This document shows positions 45,296-53,844 of a stretch of 64,000 nt of DNA, piece by piece. Numbering within the stretch: the stretch's first letter is position 1; each line of letters opens with the position of its first letter. The translations under genes were made by a program, and so were the position numbers. The DNA is taken from NCBI RefSeq assembly GCF_011305535.1, contig NZ_CP049906.1, positions 186,001 through 250,000 of the forward strand, given 5' to 3'. A model generated the notes under the pieces. It saw only the letters and a list, made by a program, of their open reading frames with translations. It did not search any database and was not told the origin of the DNA. This DNA comes from Diaphorobacter sp. HDW4B. GTDB taxonomy: Bacteria > Pseudomonadota > Gammaproteobacteria > Burkholderiales > Burkholderiaceae_C.

Positions 45296-46393
45296 TCAGA
45301 GAATGGACAGATCTTTCAAGCGTGCATCGGGCAGCACATACGTCGTGCGCAGCAATTCATGATCACTGCGAAGTACATCCGGATACTGAACATTCGCAAG
45401 TAGCTGCACCGCAAAGATTTCCTGCACAGCATTGTTGAATTTGAGCAATGCGACGGTCTTGCCGGTCTCGGTGTTCACGACCCAGACGCCGCTCATGCGG
45501 TCCGAGTTTTCGTCCGTGACAGGAATGTCGGTGAACGCATTGGTCTCTCGCAACTGAGACAGGCCAATAAAAGCCAGCGGTCCGGCGAAATCGAGCCCGC
45601 GAGCGAAGCCTGGTACCCGAGCGATGGTCTCCACCCGTCCGCTCTGCGCGTCGAGGCGGGCCAACGTTCCGGTACCGGATTCAAGCAGCCACAATGCACC
45701 GCGGTGCCAACGTGGGCTGTGCGGCATGGAAAGGCCGCTCGCGATGAGCTCGCCACTTGGCACGTCCAGCAGCACGCCCCCATTTTTCTTGTTGGCGCCC
45801 CAACCACGAGGTGTGTCCGTCGCGCCAAGCGCGGTGACATAACGCGGAGCACCATCGACCATCGCCAGACCATTCAGATGGCACCGATCTTCCGGCGCCA
45901 AGGAAGACACGAAGGATGGCCACCAACGTGGCACAAAACTATGGGCTGCATCAAGCGTGCAAAGACATGAAAAGCGAGTGTTGATGAACCAGCACCGGCC
46001 TTCGCGATCAATCCCCATCTCGTGGATGTCGATGTCGCCGGTGATGTGGTAGTGACGCTCGGCGTAGACCGCGTCATGTCGTCCATGAGGGGCAAGGCGC
46101 TCCGCCAGACTTGGCACGTTGCGGAACACATGAATGCCAGTGGCGCTGCCCACCATGATCCGGCCCGAGTCAGTAGCGACACCCATAGGTTTGGGGAAGT
46201 GCACGAAATGGGTGTTGAGCGTCGATTGATCGGCTCGCGCCAATATGAGTTTTCCCGCCTGGTACGTAGTGATCAGCAAAGTCGCACGCAGCCGCTTCAA
46301 GATCAACGGCAGGTTGCTGGAGTGCACGCTGGACAAGGCTTCCGCTGCCATCTCAACTGGATCATCCGTTGCGTATCGAGAGACTTCACTCAT
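45296..46393 (-). CDS. TIGR03032-family conserved protein
   Basis: 365 residues matching, from memory, the TIGR03032 family: ATLLITTYQAGKLILAR near 40-56, then repeated W-rich strands such as IHEMGIDREGRCWFINTRFSCLCTL (quoted in part) and PHSPRWHRGALWLLESGTG, suggesting a beta-propeller-like fold. No signal peptide. Its start overlaps the end of the hydroxylase-sulfotransferase gene (ATGA), so the two proteins are made together. Members of this family often neighbour sulfotransferases or large repeat proteins; function unknown. It could be a chaperone or a scaffold for modification of the beta-helix protein, which is speculation. Confidence 0.8.
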   Translation of the reverse strand: MSEVSRYATDDPVEMAAEALSSVHSSNLPLILKRLRATLLITTYQAGKLILARADQSTLNTHFVHFPKPMGVATDSGRIMVGSATGIHVFRNVPSLAERLAPHGRHDAVYAERHYHITGDIDIHEMGIDREGRCWFINTRFSCLCTLDAAHSFVPRWWPSFVSSLAPEDRCHLNGLAMVDGAPRYVTALGATDTPRGWGANKKNGGVLLDVPSGELIASGLSMPHSPRWHRGALWLLESGTGTLARLDAQSGRVETIARVPGFARGLDFAGPLAFIGLSQLRETNAFTDIPVTDENSDRMSGVWVVNTETGKTVALLKFNNAVQEIFAVQLLANVQYPDVLRSDHELLRTTYVLPDARLKDLSIL

Positions 46394-48282
46394 GGTTTGA
46401 ATCCTGCGAGGTGCAGAGCCTGACAGTCATGTACAAATTGGCGTGCACGTGCTTCCAATGGCATCAACGCTGGCCAGAGGTCCTCCAGCGCATCCGCATG
46501 CCGGCGCCATTTTCCGGTGATCGGCGGTGTGAGTGTGTGGCGAGCCAAGGGCAATGGTGACGGCACAGGTTGGTCGCAATCTAGCCCTGCGAACCTGGCG
46601 ATGGCAGCGACGTGTTTCTGAGGATCTTGAACAAAAGACTCATATTCCAGCGCATATACCCTGCTTGCAGGCAATGCCGCCAGATCCTCCAGCAAGGTAC
46701 TGTTCGCTTGCGACCACTGAGCGGCAGCGATGTGGGCGAGGGGACTACCGATGAGTTGACGCCAGCCCTCGATCAACAAAAATGACCAGGCAGGCCCGGA
46801 CCATCCGGGCAGACCAGGATAGGTCACAAAGCGCCCAGATTGCCATGCGTCCATCAGGCTGCCGATGTTGGCGCGAGGTTCACGCAGCAGATAGACAAAG
46901 CAGGCCTCTGGAAAAACGGCATCGAGAAATGGAACACGCAATGCGTTCTTGGGTGTCTTCTCCAGCCAGCGCACCTCGTGCTGGCCAGCCGGTGGCGGCA
47001 GCCCCGCACGATCACGCAGGCTGTCGAGAAATGCCCGTCGCAGCGCGTCTGCAATCGCGCCTTGTGCGTCTTCATGTACCAGCCTGTTCGACGCGTGATT
47101 GCGCGATTGCGGACGCAGTTCCTGAAAGCGTTCGATCTGTTGATGGCTCTCACCTTGCACCGTGTGAACTGGCAGACAGTGCGCCAGAGTCTCGAACAAC
47201 AATGTGCTGCCGGAGCGAGGCGCCCCCACGATGATGACCGGACGCCGCAGACGATCCGTATCCGACACCGTGTGTTGGATTCGCTCCGAGCCACGCAAGC
47301 GAGACATCGATGTGGGCACCACTGATGGAGTCGAGTGGGTCACAGTCTTGAGTTTTGTGAGCTCTGCTTCGGGCGGTTGACACAGTACAGGGACCAGCCC
47401 CACTTGCAGCAACCGACCAAGGTCAACTCCATTGGGCAAGGTCAGTTTGCCCTTCAAGGAATGGCCCAAAGCCGAGATTCGATCTCGCAATTGCAAGAAG
47501 TCATTCCAGCCCGATGGTTGGTCGCCATGCTCTGCCCACAGCGCACGCCAGTCGCGAAGCGTTGGCTGCAGCAACTCATTGATGGCCAATGCAGACTCTG
47601 GTCCTTGCGGCGACCCGCAAGCGTCTGCGAGCCAGTCAGCCCAAAGTGCGTCAAGTTCCCAAGGACTCATGACGATCGGAATGTTGGTGCGCTCGAACCT
47701 CAACATAGGCGTGGCTGACTGGGGAGGAGCGTTTCGGGGGGCCTGCCCCGCCACCGCATCCCAAAGAGAGGCGCTCCCCACCGTATCAACGACCAGATGG
47801 ATGCGTTCCTTGTCAGTTGGGTTCAATACGTTGTGCAATCTCCAAGTGTCGAACACCCAACTTTCACCAGGAGCCATGTGAACTTGGGCGTCGCCACATT
47901 CAAAACGCACGTCGGGTGTTGTCAGTACTGGCACGTGAATGCGCATGCGCTGCTGCCAGTAATAGTGAATATCGACATGCGGCGTCGCATCGGCTCCCGG
48001 CGCAAGCCGCATGAGTCGTGTACGCCCGACAGGCGTGTCGAAGCTGGCCAACACTTCTTGCAGATAGGGCGAGCGTTCAAGCAGCGGGGTCGCGGTCATG
48101 GGACCAGCTACACCATCATCTTGAGGATTCCCATGCACTGCCACGAGAGACAATGCCGTGTTGCCTGCGTGATTCTGCGGATGAGCGCGCCAATCAGCCT
48201 CGCTGAATTCAGCGCAGGCTGCGGCCAGTCTCGCGGCATCGAACTGCCAGGGTAGGCGAACAAAAGCTTTTGGCAAACGCAT
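46390..48282 (-). CDS. Fusion of Asp/Asn beta-hydroxylase-like domain and sulfotransferase
   Basis: 630 residues. Residues 1-170 match the aspartyl/asparaginyl beta-hydroxylase domain (Fe(II), 2-oxoglutarate): His102-x-Asp104, His150 in TWRLHNVLN and Arg160 for the co-substrate. Residues about 200-330 are a linker. From 348 on it is a PAPS-dependent sulfotransferase: P-loop-like IIVGAPRSGSTLLFETL (350-366), a catalytic-type Glu/His region (GESHQQIERF) and RWLEKTPKNALRVPF for 3'-phosphate binding. So one polypeptide could hydroxylate and then sulfate a target. Its stop overlaps the TIGR03032 start, and 134 bp separate it from the divergent secreted beta-helix gene. Confidence 0.85.
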   Translation of the reverse strand: MRLPKAFVRLPWQFDAARLAAACAEFSEADWRAHPQNHAGNTALSLVAVHGNPQDDGVAGPMTATPLLERSPYLQEVLASFDTPVGRTRLMRLAPGADATPHVDIHYYWQQRMRIHVPVLTTPDVRFECGDAQVHMAPGESWVFDTWRLHNVLNPTDKERIHLVVDTVGSASLWDAVAGQAPRNAPPQSATPMLRFERTNIPIVMSPWELDALWADWLADACGSPQGPESALAINELLQPTLRDWRALWAEHGDQPSGWNDFLQLRDRISALGHSLKGKLTLPNGVDLGRLLQVGLVPVLCQPPEAELTKLKTVTHSTPSVVPTSMSRLRGSERIQHTVSDTDRLRRPVIIVGAPRSGSTLLFETLAHCLPVHTVQGESHQQIERFQELRPQSRNHASNRLVHEDAQGAIADALRRAFLDSLRDRAGLPPPAGQHEVRWLEKTPKNALRVPFLDAVFPEACFVYLLREPRANIGSLMDAWQSGRFVTYPGLPGWSGPAWSFLLIEGWRQLIGSPLAHIAAAQWSQANSTLLEDLAALPASRVYALEYESFVQDPQKHVAAIARFAGLDCDQPVPSPLPLARHTLTPPITGKWRRHADALEDLWPALMPLEARARQFVHDCQALHLAGFKP

Positions 48283-48416
48283 GGGCTGGTGCTACTCCGT
48301 TCGGCACAGGAACCCACGTCACCGGAACTGAGAGTGATTGTGAGTTGGCAGGACAACAACCAACCAGTATCATTCAAATTGACATTTGTTGCAATTTGAA
48401 CGACTCAATTCAAATC

Positions 48417-50903
48417 ATGGACCGAGCCCTGCATTTCACCCCAGCCGCAGCCCCATATTCGCTGGGCTTGAAGCCCATGGTCGTGGCGTTGGCCATGACG
48501 TTCGGGATGACTGTCGGCGGCGCGGCCCAAGCAGCGAATTACACCGTCACCAACCTGAATGACGCGGGACCCGGATCGCTGCGCCAAGCCCTTGCGGACG
48601 CCAATGCCAACAGCGGAGCCGACACCATCGACTTTGCTGCTGGACTGACCGGAACCATCACGCTGACTTCTGGCGAGCTGAATGTCAGCGATTCCGTGAC
48701 CCTTCAAGGTCCAGGCCCCAATCTGTTGACCATCAGCGGAAACAATGCGTCGCGCGTGCTCTATCTGTACAACGGGGCTTCTTTGCTGGACGTGACCATC
48801 AGCGGCCTCACCATCTCGCAAGGTGCCGCAAACAATGGCGCCGGAATTTTCGACAATGATGAAAATCTGACACTGGACAACGTTGTGCTGAGCGGCAACA
48901 AAGCCACTGTGGACGGCGGCGGCCTCTGGGCGGATGGCTTCAGCATGACACTGACAGTGCGCAACAGCACGATCACCGGGAATACGTCTGGTCAAAATGG
49001 CGGAGGCATCTACGTTGAAGATACCGGTGGCCTGCTGCTGATTCGGAATTCCACCATCAGCAACAATCAGGCTGCGAAGCATGGCGGTGGCATCTATTTC
49101 TACGACCCGGATCACGATGTCACCATTGAAGGCAGCACGATTTCGGGGAACGTGGCCGGACAGCGCGGTGGCGGCATTTATTTCTACAGTGCGGACAACG
49201 GCAACTTCACCATTCGCGATTCAGCCATCACGGGCAACCGCGCTCAGCACGGTGGCGGTATCTTCTTGTACGAAGTAGACCAGCCCACCACCATCGAGAA
49301 CACCACGATTTCTGGCAATGTCGCCACCGGGGATGGCGGTGGACTGAATGTGGGTCTCAGCTACGCCAACAACCTGAAGCTGGTAAACGTCACCATCGCC
49401 GAGAATGTGGCGGCAGGCAAAGGCGGTGGCATCCTCCATCACGAAGGGGAGTCCACACTTGCCAATGTCCTCGTGGCTGGCAACAGCGCCGCATCACAAG
49501 CGGACGGAAACGACATCTTCAACGATACCGGACAGCCTGCCGTGCTCAATGCCACGAACAGTCTGATTCAGGATGCCCCATCTGGCACGATCAACGGCAG
49601 CAGTGCCAACAACCTGCTCAACGTGAGTCCGATGCTCGGTCCGTTGCAGAACAACGGCGGTTCAACCCAAACACATGCCTTGTTGGATGGCAGTCCAGCC
49701 ATTGATGCCGGTGCAAGCCCCAGCTCGCTCAGCACGGACCAGCGCGGCACCGGGTTTGCGCGCACCGTGGGCTCAAGCCCCGACATCGGAGCATTCGAGT
49801 GGCGGCCCACACTGTCCATCGCCGGTACAGCAACTGTCACGGAAGGGCAAGCGGCAAGTTTCACCATCACGCTGAGTGCTGCATCATCGGGTCCATCCAG
49901 CATCGTGGTGACGCCAACCGGATCCGGTTCGTCTCCGGCCGTGGCAGGTACGCATTTCGACGCGACGCCCATCACGGTTGTCGTTCCCGCAGGCAGCACC
50001 ACGGCAACCGTGCTCATACCCACATTCGCGGCGACACCGTCAGGTGCCGGCCGCAGCCTCACAGCGACCATGACCAGCGCAGTCGATGGGGCCATTGGTT
50101 CTGCAGACAATGCCAGCACGATGCTGGTGGCAGTTCCATCAGAACTCTCCATCACCGGCCCATCCACTGTCACGGCTGGACAAGCAGCCACTTTCAACAT
50201 CCAGCTCAACACGGTCTCTGCCAACCCCATCACTGTGACAGTCACCCCCACAGGGACTGGGCCCACACCAGCCGTGGCCGGAACTGACTTTGATGCGATA
50301 CCGCAGACAATCACCATTGCAGCGGGGAGCCAGAGTTTCGCGGTATCTATACCCACCTTCGCTGCCACCCCATCAGGAGGTGGGCGCAGTTTTTCTGTCG
50401 CTCTCAGCAATGCGACGGGAGGCAGCATTGGCGCAGCATCAACAGCCAGCGTCACCCTGGTTGCCATAGCGCAGCCCGTGCTCTCGATCTCAGGACCATC
50501 CACCGTCGAGGCAGGACAAGCGGGAAGCTTCAACGTGCTGCTGAGTCAAGCTCCCTCAAGCCCAGTGACGGTGACGGTAACGCCTGCCGGTACAGGAACA
50601 TCACCTGCACTCGCAGGCACCGACTTCGATGCGAGCCCAATCACCATTACCATTCCGGCAGGGACCATCTCCTTCGTGGTGAAGGTTCCCACGTTGGTGG
50701 CCACGCCTTCGGGAGCCGGTCGTACCTTCTCGGTCACGCTCGGAAATGCGACTGGTGCAACCATTGGCAGTGTGGCCAGCGCAAATGTCACGCTGACCGC
50801 TTCAGCGTCCAATCCCACACCGGTCCCGACGCTGTCGCAATGGGCTCTCGCACTGTTGACAGGTATGCTGGGATTCGCTGCTCGTCGCCGACGCAAACCG
50901 TAA
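48417..50903 (+). CDS. Secreted beta-helix protein with three Ig-like repeats and an IPTL-type C-terminal sorting signal
   Basis: 828 residues from ATG 48417; no strong RBS is visible, and a start at 48477 is possible. Signal peptide up to AAQAANY (about residue 41). Residues 45-460 form a right-handed beta helix of choice-of-anchor type: repeated T-I-S-G-N and N-G-G-G-I/G-G-G-I-Y/F turns. Residues 466-800 are three tandem ~111-aa Calx-beta/Ig-like repeats. The C-terminus PTPVPTLSQWALALL, a short hydrophobic span and RRRRKP is the IPTL-CTERM signal, used by exosortase-type sorting to the outer surface. No exosortase gene is in the window. The divergent hydroxylase-sulfotransferase gene hints at post-translational modification. 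Confidence 0.85.
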   Translation: MDRALHFTPAAAPYSLGLKPMVVALAMTFGMTVGGAAQAANYTVTNLNDAGPGSLRQALADANANSGADTIDFAAGLTGTITLTSGELNVSDSVTLQGPGPNLLTISGNNASRVLYLYNGASLLDVTISGLTISQGAANNGAGIFDNDENLTLDNVVLSGNKATVDGGGLWADGFSMTLTVRNSTITGNTSGQNGGGIYVEDTGGLLLIRNSTISNNQAAKHGGGIYFYDPDHDVTIEGSTISGNVAGQRGGGIYFYSADNGNFTIRDSAITGNRAQHGGGIFLYEVDQPTTIENTTISGNVATGDGGGLNVGLSYANNLKLVNVTIAENVAAGKGGGILHHEGESTLANVLVAGNSAASQADGNDIFNDTGQPAVLNATNSLIQDAPSGTINGSSANNLLNVSPMLGPLQNNGGSTQTHALLDGSPAIDAGASPSSLSTDQRGTGFARTVGSSPDIGAFEWRPTLSIAGTATVTEGQAASFTITLSAASSGPSSIVVTPTGSGSSPAVAGTHFDATPITVVVPAGSTTATVLIPTFAATPSGAGRSLTATMTSAVDGAIGSADNASTMLVAVPSELSITGPSTVTAGQAATFNIQLNTVSANPITVTVTPTGTGPTPAVAGTDFDAIPQTITIAAGSQSFAVSIPTFAATPSGGGRSFSVALSNATGGSIGAASTASVTLVAIAQPVLSISGPSTVEAGQAGSFNVLLSQAPSSPVTVTVTPAGTGTSPALAGTDFDASPITITIPAGTISFVVKVPTLVATPSGAGRTFSVTLGNATGATIGSVASANVTLTASASNPTPVPTLSQWALALLTGMLGFAARRRRKP
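49812..50810 (+). repeat. Three tandem ~333-bp repeats coding Calx-beta/Ig-like domains
   Basis: Units begin at 49812, 50145 and 50481 (L-S-I-x-G-x-x-T-V-x-x-G-Q-A). Each has a T-P-x-G-x-G core, a D-F-D-A segment, and P-T-F/L-A/V-A-T-P-S-G. Unit lengths of 333 and 336 bp and clear protein-level similarity show internal duplication. The end of unit three is approximate. Confidence 0.75.
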
Positions 50904-50929
50904 TCTCAACGACCCAGGGATCACAACCC

Positions 50930-51091
50930 GGCACTACGCATTGGCACATCTCCAACCGCCCACAACCTTGTCGCGGTCCCCATAGCGTCAGCACTGCAGA
51001 ATGCGTCCTGCGCTTCGGACATGCAGGCGGCGTGATTTGGCTCACCGGGCTATCAGCGTCGGGCAAGTCGCCCTTGAATTCACTCCCGCAG
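50930..51091 (+). pseudogene. cysC: APS kinase (cysC) N-terminal remnant
   Basis: The plus-strand frame carries THWH, then AECVLRFGHAGG and VIWLTGLSASGKSPL, which is the start of adenylylsulfate kinase: the conserved T-W-H opening, the R-F-G-H-x-G segment and the P-loop G-L-S-A-S-G-K-S. Only about 50 residues remain, and the frame stops at TGA 51092, exactly where the IS-like terminus begins. The Thr after the P-loop Ser is Pro here, so it is dead. No start codon of its own is convincing. APS kinase makes PAPS, the cofactor of the sulfotransferase 2.7 kb away, so a complete cysC may once have belonged to that locus. Confidence 0.6.
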
Positions 51092-51147
51092 TGAATCGCC
51101 CCGGGTTTAAACTGCCCCAAAAAGAATTTGGACTGGACTGCCCCTGG
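51092..51147. mobile_element. IS3/IS51-like terminal remnant
   Basis: TGAATCGCCCCGGGTTT at 51092-51108 resembles the terminal inverted repeat of IS51-group IS3 elements (TGAACCGCCCCGGG type). It is followed by AAACTGCCCC and by GGACTGGACTGCCCC at 51131-51145-type sequence, another IS-end look-alike shared in part with 40799-40809. No transposase is left. It abuts and truncates cysC. The identity of the element is from memory of end consensus only. Confidence 0.4.
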
Positions 51148-52074
51148 TCAGTGGACTGCTTCGTCCTGTTGAACGCAGGCTGATGTCTTCAATAACGTAT
51201 CGCCTCGCACAGCGACCTTCAGATAGGTCTTTCCGTTGGCCTCGGGCGGCGGAAAATTTCCCGCTCTGATATTGACTTGCACCGACGGCTGCATCAGCAA
51301 TGGAGCGCCCAGCTGCGCGTCGCGCGTGGAGCGGAGTGCCACAAACTCGGCTTCGCTGATGCCCTCTCCGACATGGATATTGTGTGTCCGCTGTGCACCC
51401 ACCGTGGTGATGCAGCACGGCTCTCGGCCGTTGGCGGGGTAATCGTGGCACAGGTAAAGTTTGGTGTCTGGCTCGAACGCCAACAGCCGCTGTATGGATC
51501 GATACAAGGTGCCTGCATCGCCACCTGGAAAATCACAACGGGCCGTTCCCACATCCGGCATGAACAAGGTATCGCCCACAAACACCGAAGACGAACCATC
51601 CTGCTCTGCAACGACGTAGGCCATATCGGCAGGGGTATGTCCCGGCAGATGAATGGCCTGGAACTGCAGCCGCCCGACATGAAACTTTTCTCGGTCTTCC
51701 CAGAGCCGATCGAACGCCGACCCATCGGCAATCACATCGCATGCATTGAAGACATCGCGAAAAATCGCCTGCACCTCCGTCACGCCGCGCCCAATGCCCA
51801 TCTGACCGCCAAGCCGACGTTGGAGCAACGCACTTGCAGACAGATGGTCCGCATGCACATGCGTCTCCAACAACCATTGCAGCCGAAGACCACGGCGCGC
51901 GATTTCCTGCGCCACGATGTCGGCAGGGCCCGTGTCGATGGTGCCACTGGCCTGATCGAAACCCAACACGGGATCGATGACCGCGCAATCCACGCCGTCA
52001 TCCACCAGATGCGTGAACGTGGACGTGCTGGGGTCAAAGAAGGACTGGATGTTGGGCTTCGATTTCATAGCCAA
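51148..52074 (-). CDS. MBL-fold hydrolase, persulfide-dioxygenase (ETHE1/Blh)-like
   Basis: 308 residues (ATG 52074; ATG 52068 is equally possible). Metallo-beta-lactamase fold with the metal motif THVHADH (H72-x-H74-x-D76-H77), HLPGHTP, GDTLFMPDVGTARCDFPGG and LCHDYP. The D-x-G-x-A-R-x-D-F spelling is the ETHE1/Blh signature: one-iron enzymes oxidising glutathione persulfide to sulfite. It is the last gene of the eight-gene operon and follows the FAD hydroxylase by 18 bp, with a rhodanese just upstream. Rhodanese and persulfide dioxygenase pairs normally detoxify or mineralise sulfane sulfur. Confidence 0.85.
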   Translation of the reverse strand: MAMKSKPNIQSFFDPSTSTFTHLVDDGVDCAVIDPVLGFDQASGTIDTGPADIVAQEIARRGLRLQWLLETHVHADHLSASALLQRRLGGQMGIGRGVTEVQAIFRDVFNACDVIADGSAFDRLWEDREKFHVGRLQFQAIHLPGHTPADMAYVVAEQDGSSSVFVGDTLFMPDVGTARCDFPGGDAGTLYRSIQRLLAFEPDTKLYLCHDYPANGREPCCITTVGAQRTHNIHVGEGISEAEFVALRSTRDAQLGAPLLMQPSVQVNIRAGNFPPPEANGKTYLKVAVRGDTLLKTSACVQQDEAVH

Positions 52075-52092
52075 TCAGTGTACCCACGCAGT

Positions 52093-53844
52093 TCAGGCAA
52101 CTGCTTCCACGAGCGGCTCCATCGCGACTTCTCTGACGCCAAGAATCGTGCACAGAATCCGCTGCAACTGATGGCTTGCTGATGCAACCTCCGAAGCTCC
52201 CAGCTTCGCTGCGACAAAGCCGTCCGGGCGTACCAGGACCACATCGCCGATGTTCACTTCGTACAAACGCGCGAACTTCGAATCCAATGCGCGATAAGCC
52301 TCGGATTCCCCAACGGAAACCGCAGTCAGCTCGATCCCCAAATTGCTGTAAACATCAGACGCGGCGGCGGCCCAGCGTTGATCCATATGGTGTCCGATAA
52401 ACACGAATCGTCCTCCCCAAAGGTCGATGGTCGACAAGCGCTTTCCTTGCGCATCAAGCAACCACGCATGAGGTGCCCGCACACCCGGCACGGTCGTCTC
52501 CACATACTCGACCAATTCGGGCACCGGGGCCACTTCTTCATTCGATACCACCGCCTGCGAACGATATACCGTGCCCAATTGGTAGCCGGTATGCAGCACC
52601 GCGTTGTCTCCATGAGGTGCTGTTCGCTGCTGAAGAAACAACTGCGCTTCGGCTGAAATCTTTCCTTGGGCAAACAGTTCGCCCTCGCCTACCCGCGCCG
52701 CCTCCGCAATGGCCTGGTAGTGCAGCGAGTTGTACGTTGCAGATTTCACGGTAATGCGCGCCTTGGACTTGCGTTCAATCTCGAAAGTGTCGAGCAACGA
52801 ATCGCCCGCTTTTCCCTTGAGAACCAGCGCCAGCTTCCAGGCCAGATTGTTGGCATCCTGAATACCGGAGTTCATGCCAAATCCACCCCAAGGTGAATGC
52901 CAATGTGCCGCATCGCCTGCAAAGATGACGTTCTTTTCTCGCCAGTGCCGCAGCAGTCCGGTGCTGTAGTCAAAGCGGTAGATCTGGAATAGTTCGATCG
53001 GCAAGTCCGGCATGCCCAGCGCTCCGCGAATGCGCTCCAGAAGCACTTCATGCACAGGAGGTGTTTCTTCATCATGACGGAAGCTGTAGCGCCACAGACC
53101 GTTGTCTGGATGCTTGCTGCCGAACCAGCCTGCATAACGTGGGTTCAGGATGAAGGAATGAAAGAAGCCATCCTTGCCCAGCGTTGCATCCAGATCAGCC
53201 CTGAACTCCACGAGCACCTGATTGCCGAAAGTCGGTCCATGATCCTGCCCTCGTCCAAGGCGTGAGCGCACAAAGCTGTGTGCTCCATCACAAGCCACGA
53301 CATAGCGCGCCGTGACATCTTTGACGGTATGCGATTGCATGTCCTCCACCGTCAGTCGCACGCCATCGTTCGTCTGTTCGATGTCGGTGACGCGCGCATT
53401 GAAATGCAAAGACGTGTTGGGCCAGGATTCCGCCCGGCGGCAGATCGCTGCCTCATAGTCCGATGCCGGGATCTTGCGAGGAAAGACCGGGCTGTAATCG
53501 GCCCATTTTTTTTCATACTCCTCATGCGTCCCGTCGATGGCACGTATGGCTGCGACGGGGCCGTTGGCCACATTCACATAAAAGCCCTGACCATTGGCAT
53601 CTTCCGTTTCCCAGCCTGCATCCTCAAGCAGATCCCAGACACCCCATTGCCGGAAAAACTCTGCGGTGGATGCATGCAGATACTGGCCTTTGGGCAACGT
53701 CGTCGTGCTCGGACGCTTTTCGAACAATGCCACGCTCAGGCCTTCACGCCCCAAAAGAAAGGCGGTTGCCAGGCCCACTGGACCACCTCCGCATACAACC
53801 ACATCGAAATGGTCGGCCGTGTGATGTCTGGAGTGCGGTGTCAT
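52093..53844 (-). CDS. FAD-dependent aromatic hydroxylase (MhpA/PHBH type)
   Basis: 583 residues from ATG 53844, overlapping the rhodanese stop (ATGA). Flavoprotein hydroxylase: GGGPVGLATAFLLGREG near 18-34 (FAD ADP part), DGAHSFVRSRLG near 185 (DG motif for NAD(P)H), GDAAHWHSPWGGFGMNSGIQDANNLAWKL (quoted in parts) near 305 (second FAD motif). A C-terminal thioredoxin-like domain (about 430-580) matches MhpA-like hydroxylases. It hydroxylates a phenolic or heteroaromatic ring. Placed between sulfur-transfer and persulfide-oxidation genes, it may labilise a C-S bond by ipso-hydroxylation; that step is my inference. Confidence 0.85.
   Translation of the reverse strand: MTPHSRHHTADHFDVVVCGGGPVGLATAFLLGREGLSVALFEKRPSTTTLPKGQYLHASTAEFFRQWGVWDLLEDAGWETEDANGQGFYVNVANGPVAAIRAIDGTHEEYEKKWADYSPVFPRKIPASDYEAAICRRAESWPNTSLHFNARVTDIEQTNDGVRLTVEDMQSHTVKDVTARYVVACDGAHSFVRSRLGRGQDHGPTFGNQVLVEFRADLDATLGKDGFFHSFILNPRYAGWFGSKHPDNGLWRYSFRHDEETPPVHEVLLERIRGALGMPDLPIELFQIYRFDYSTGLLRHWREKNVIFAGDAAHWHSPWGGFGMNSGIQDANNLAWKLALVLKGKAGDSLLDTFEIERKSKARITVKSATYNSLHYQAIAEAARVGEGELFAQGKISAEAQLFLQQRTAPHGDNAVLHTGYQLGTVYRSQAVVSNEEVAPVPELVEYVETTVPGVRAPHAWLLDAQGKRLSTIDLWGGRFVFIGHHMDQRWAAAASDVYSNLGIELTAVSVGESEAYRALDSKFARLYEVNIGDVVLVRPDGFVAAKLGASEVASASHQLQRILCTILGVREVAMEPLVEAVA

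Noticed and set aside
49568-50533. Long minus-strand frame opposite the Ig-like repeats of the secreted protein
   Set aside because: It arises from the repetitive GC-rich coding sequence of the plus strand and shows no domain or start signal.
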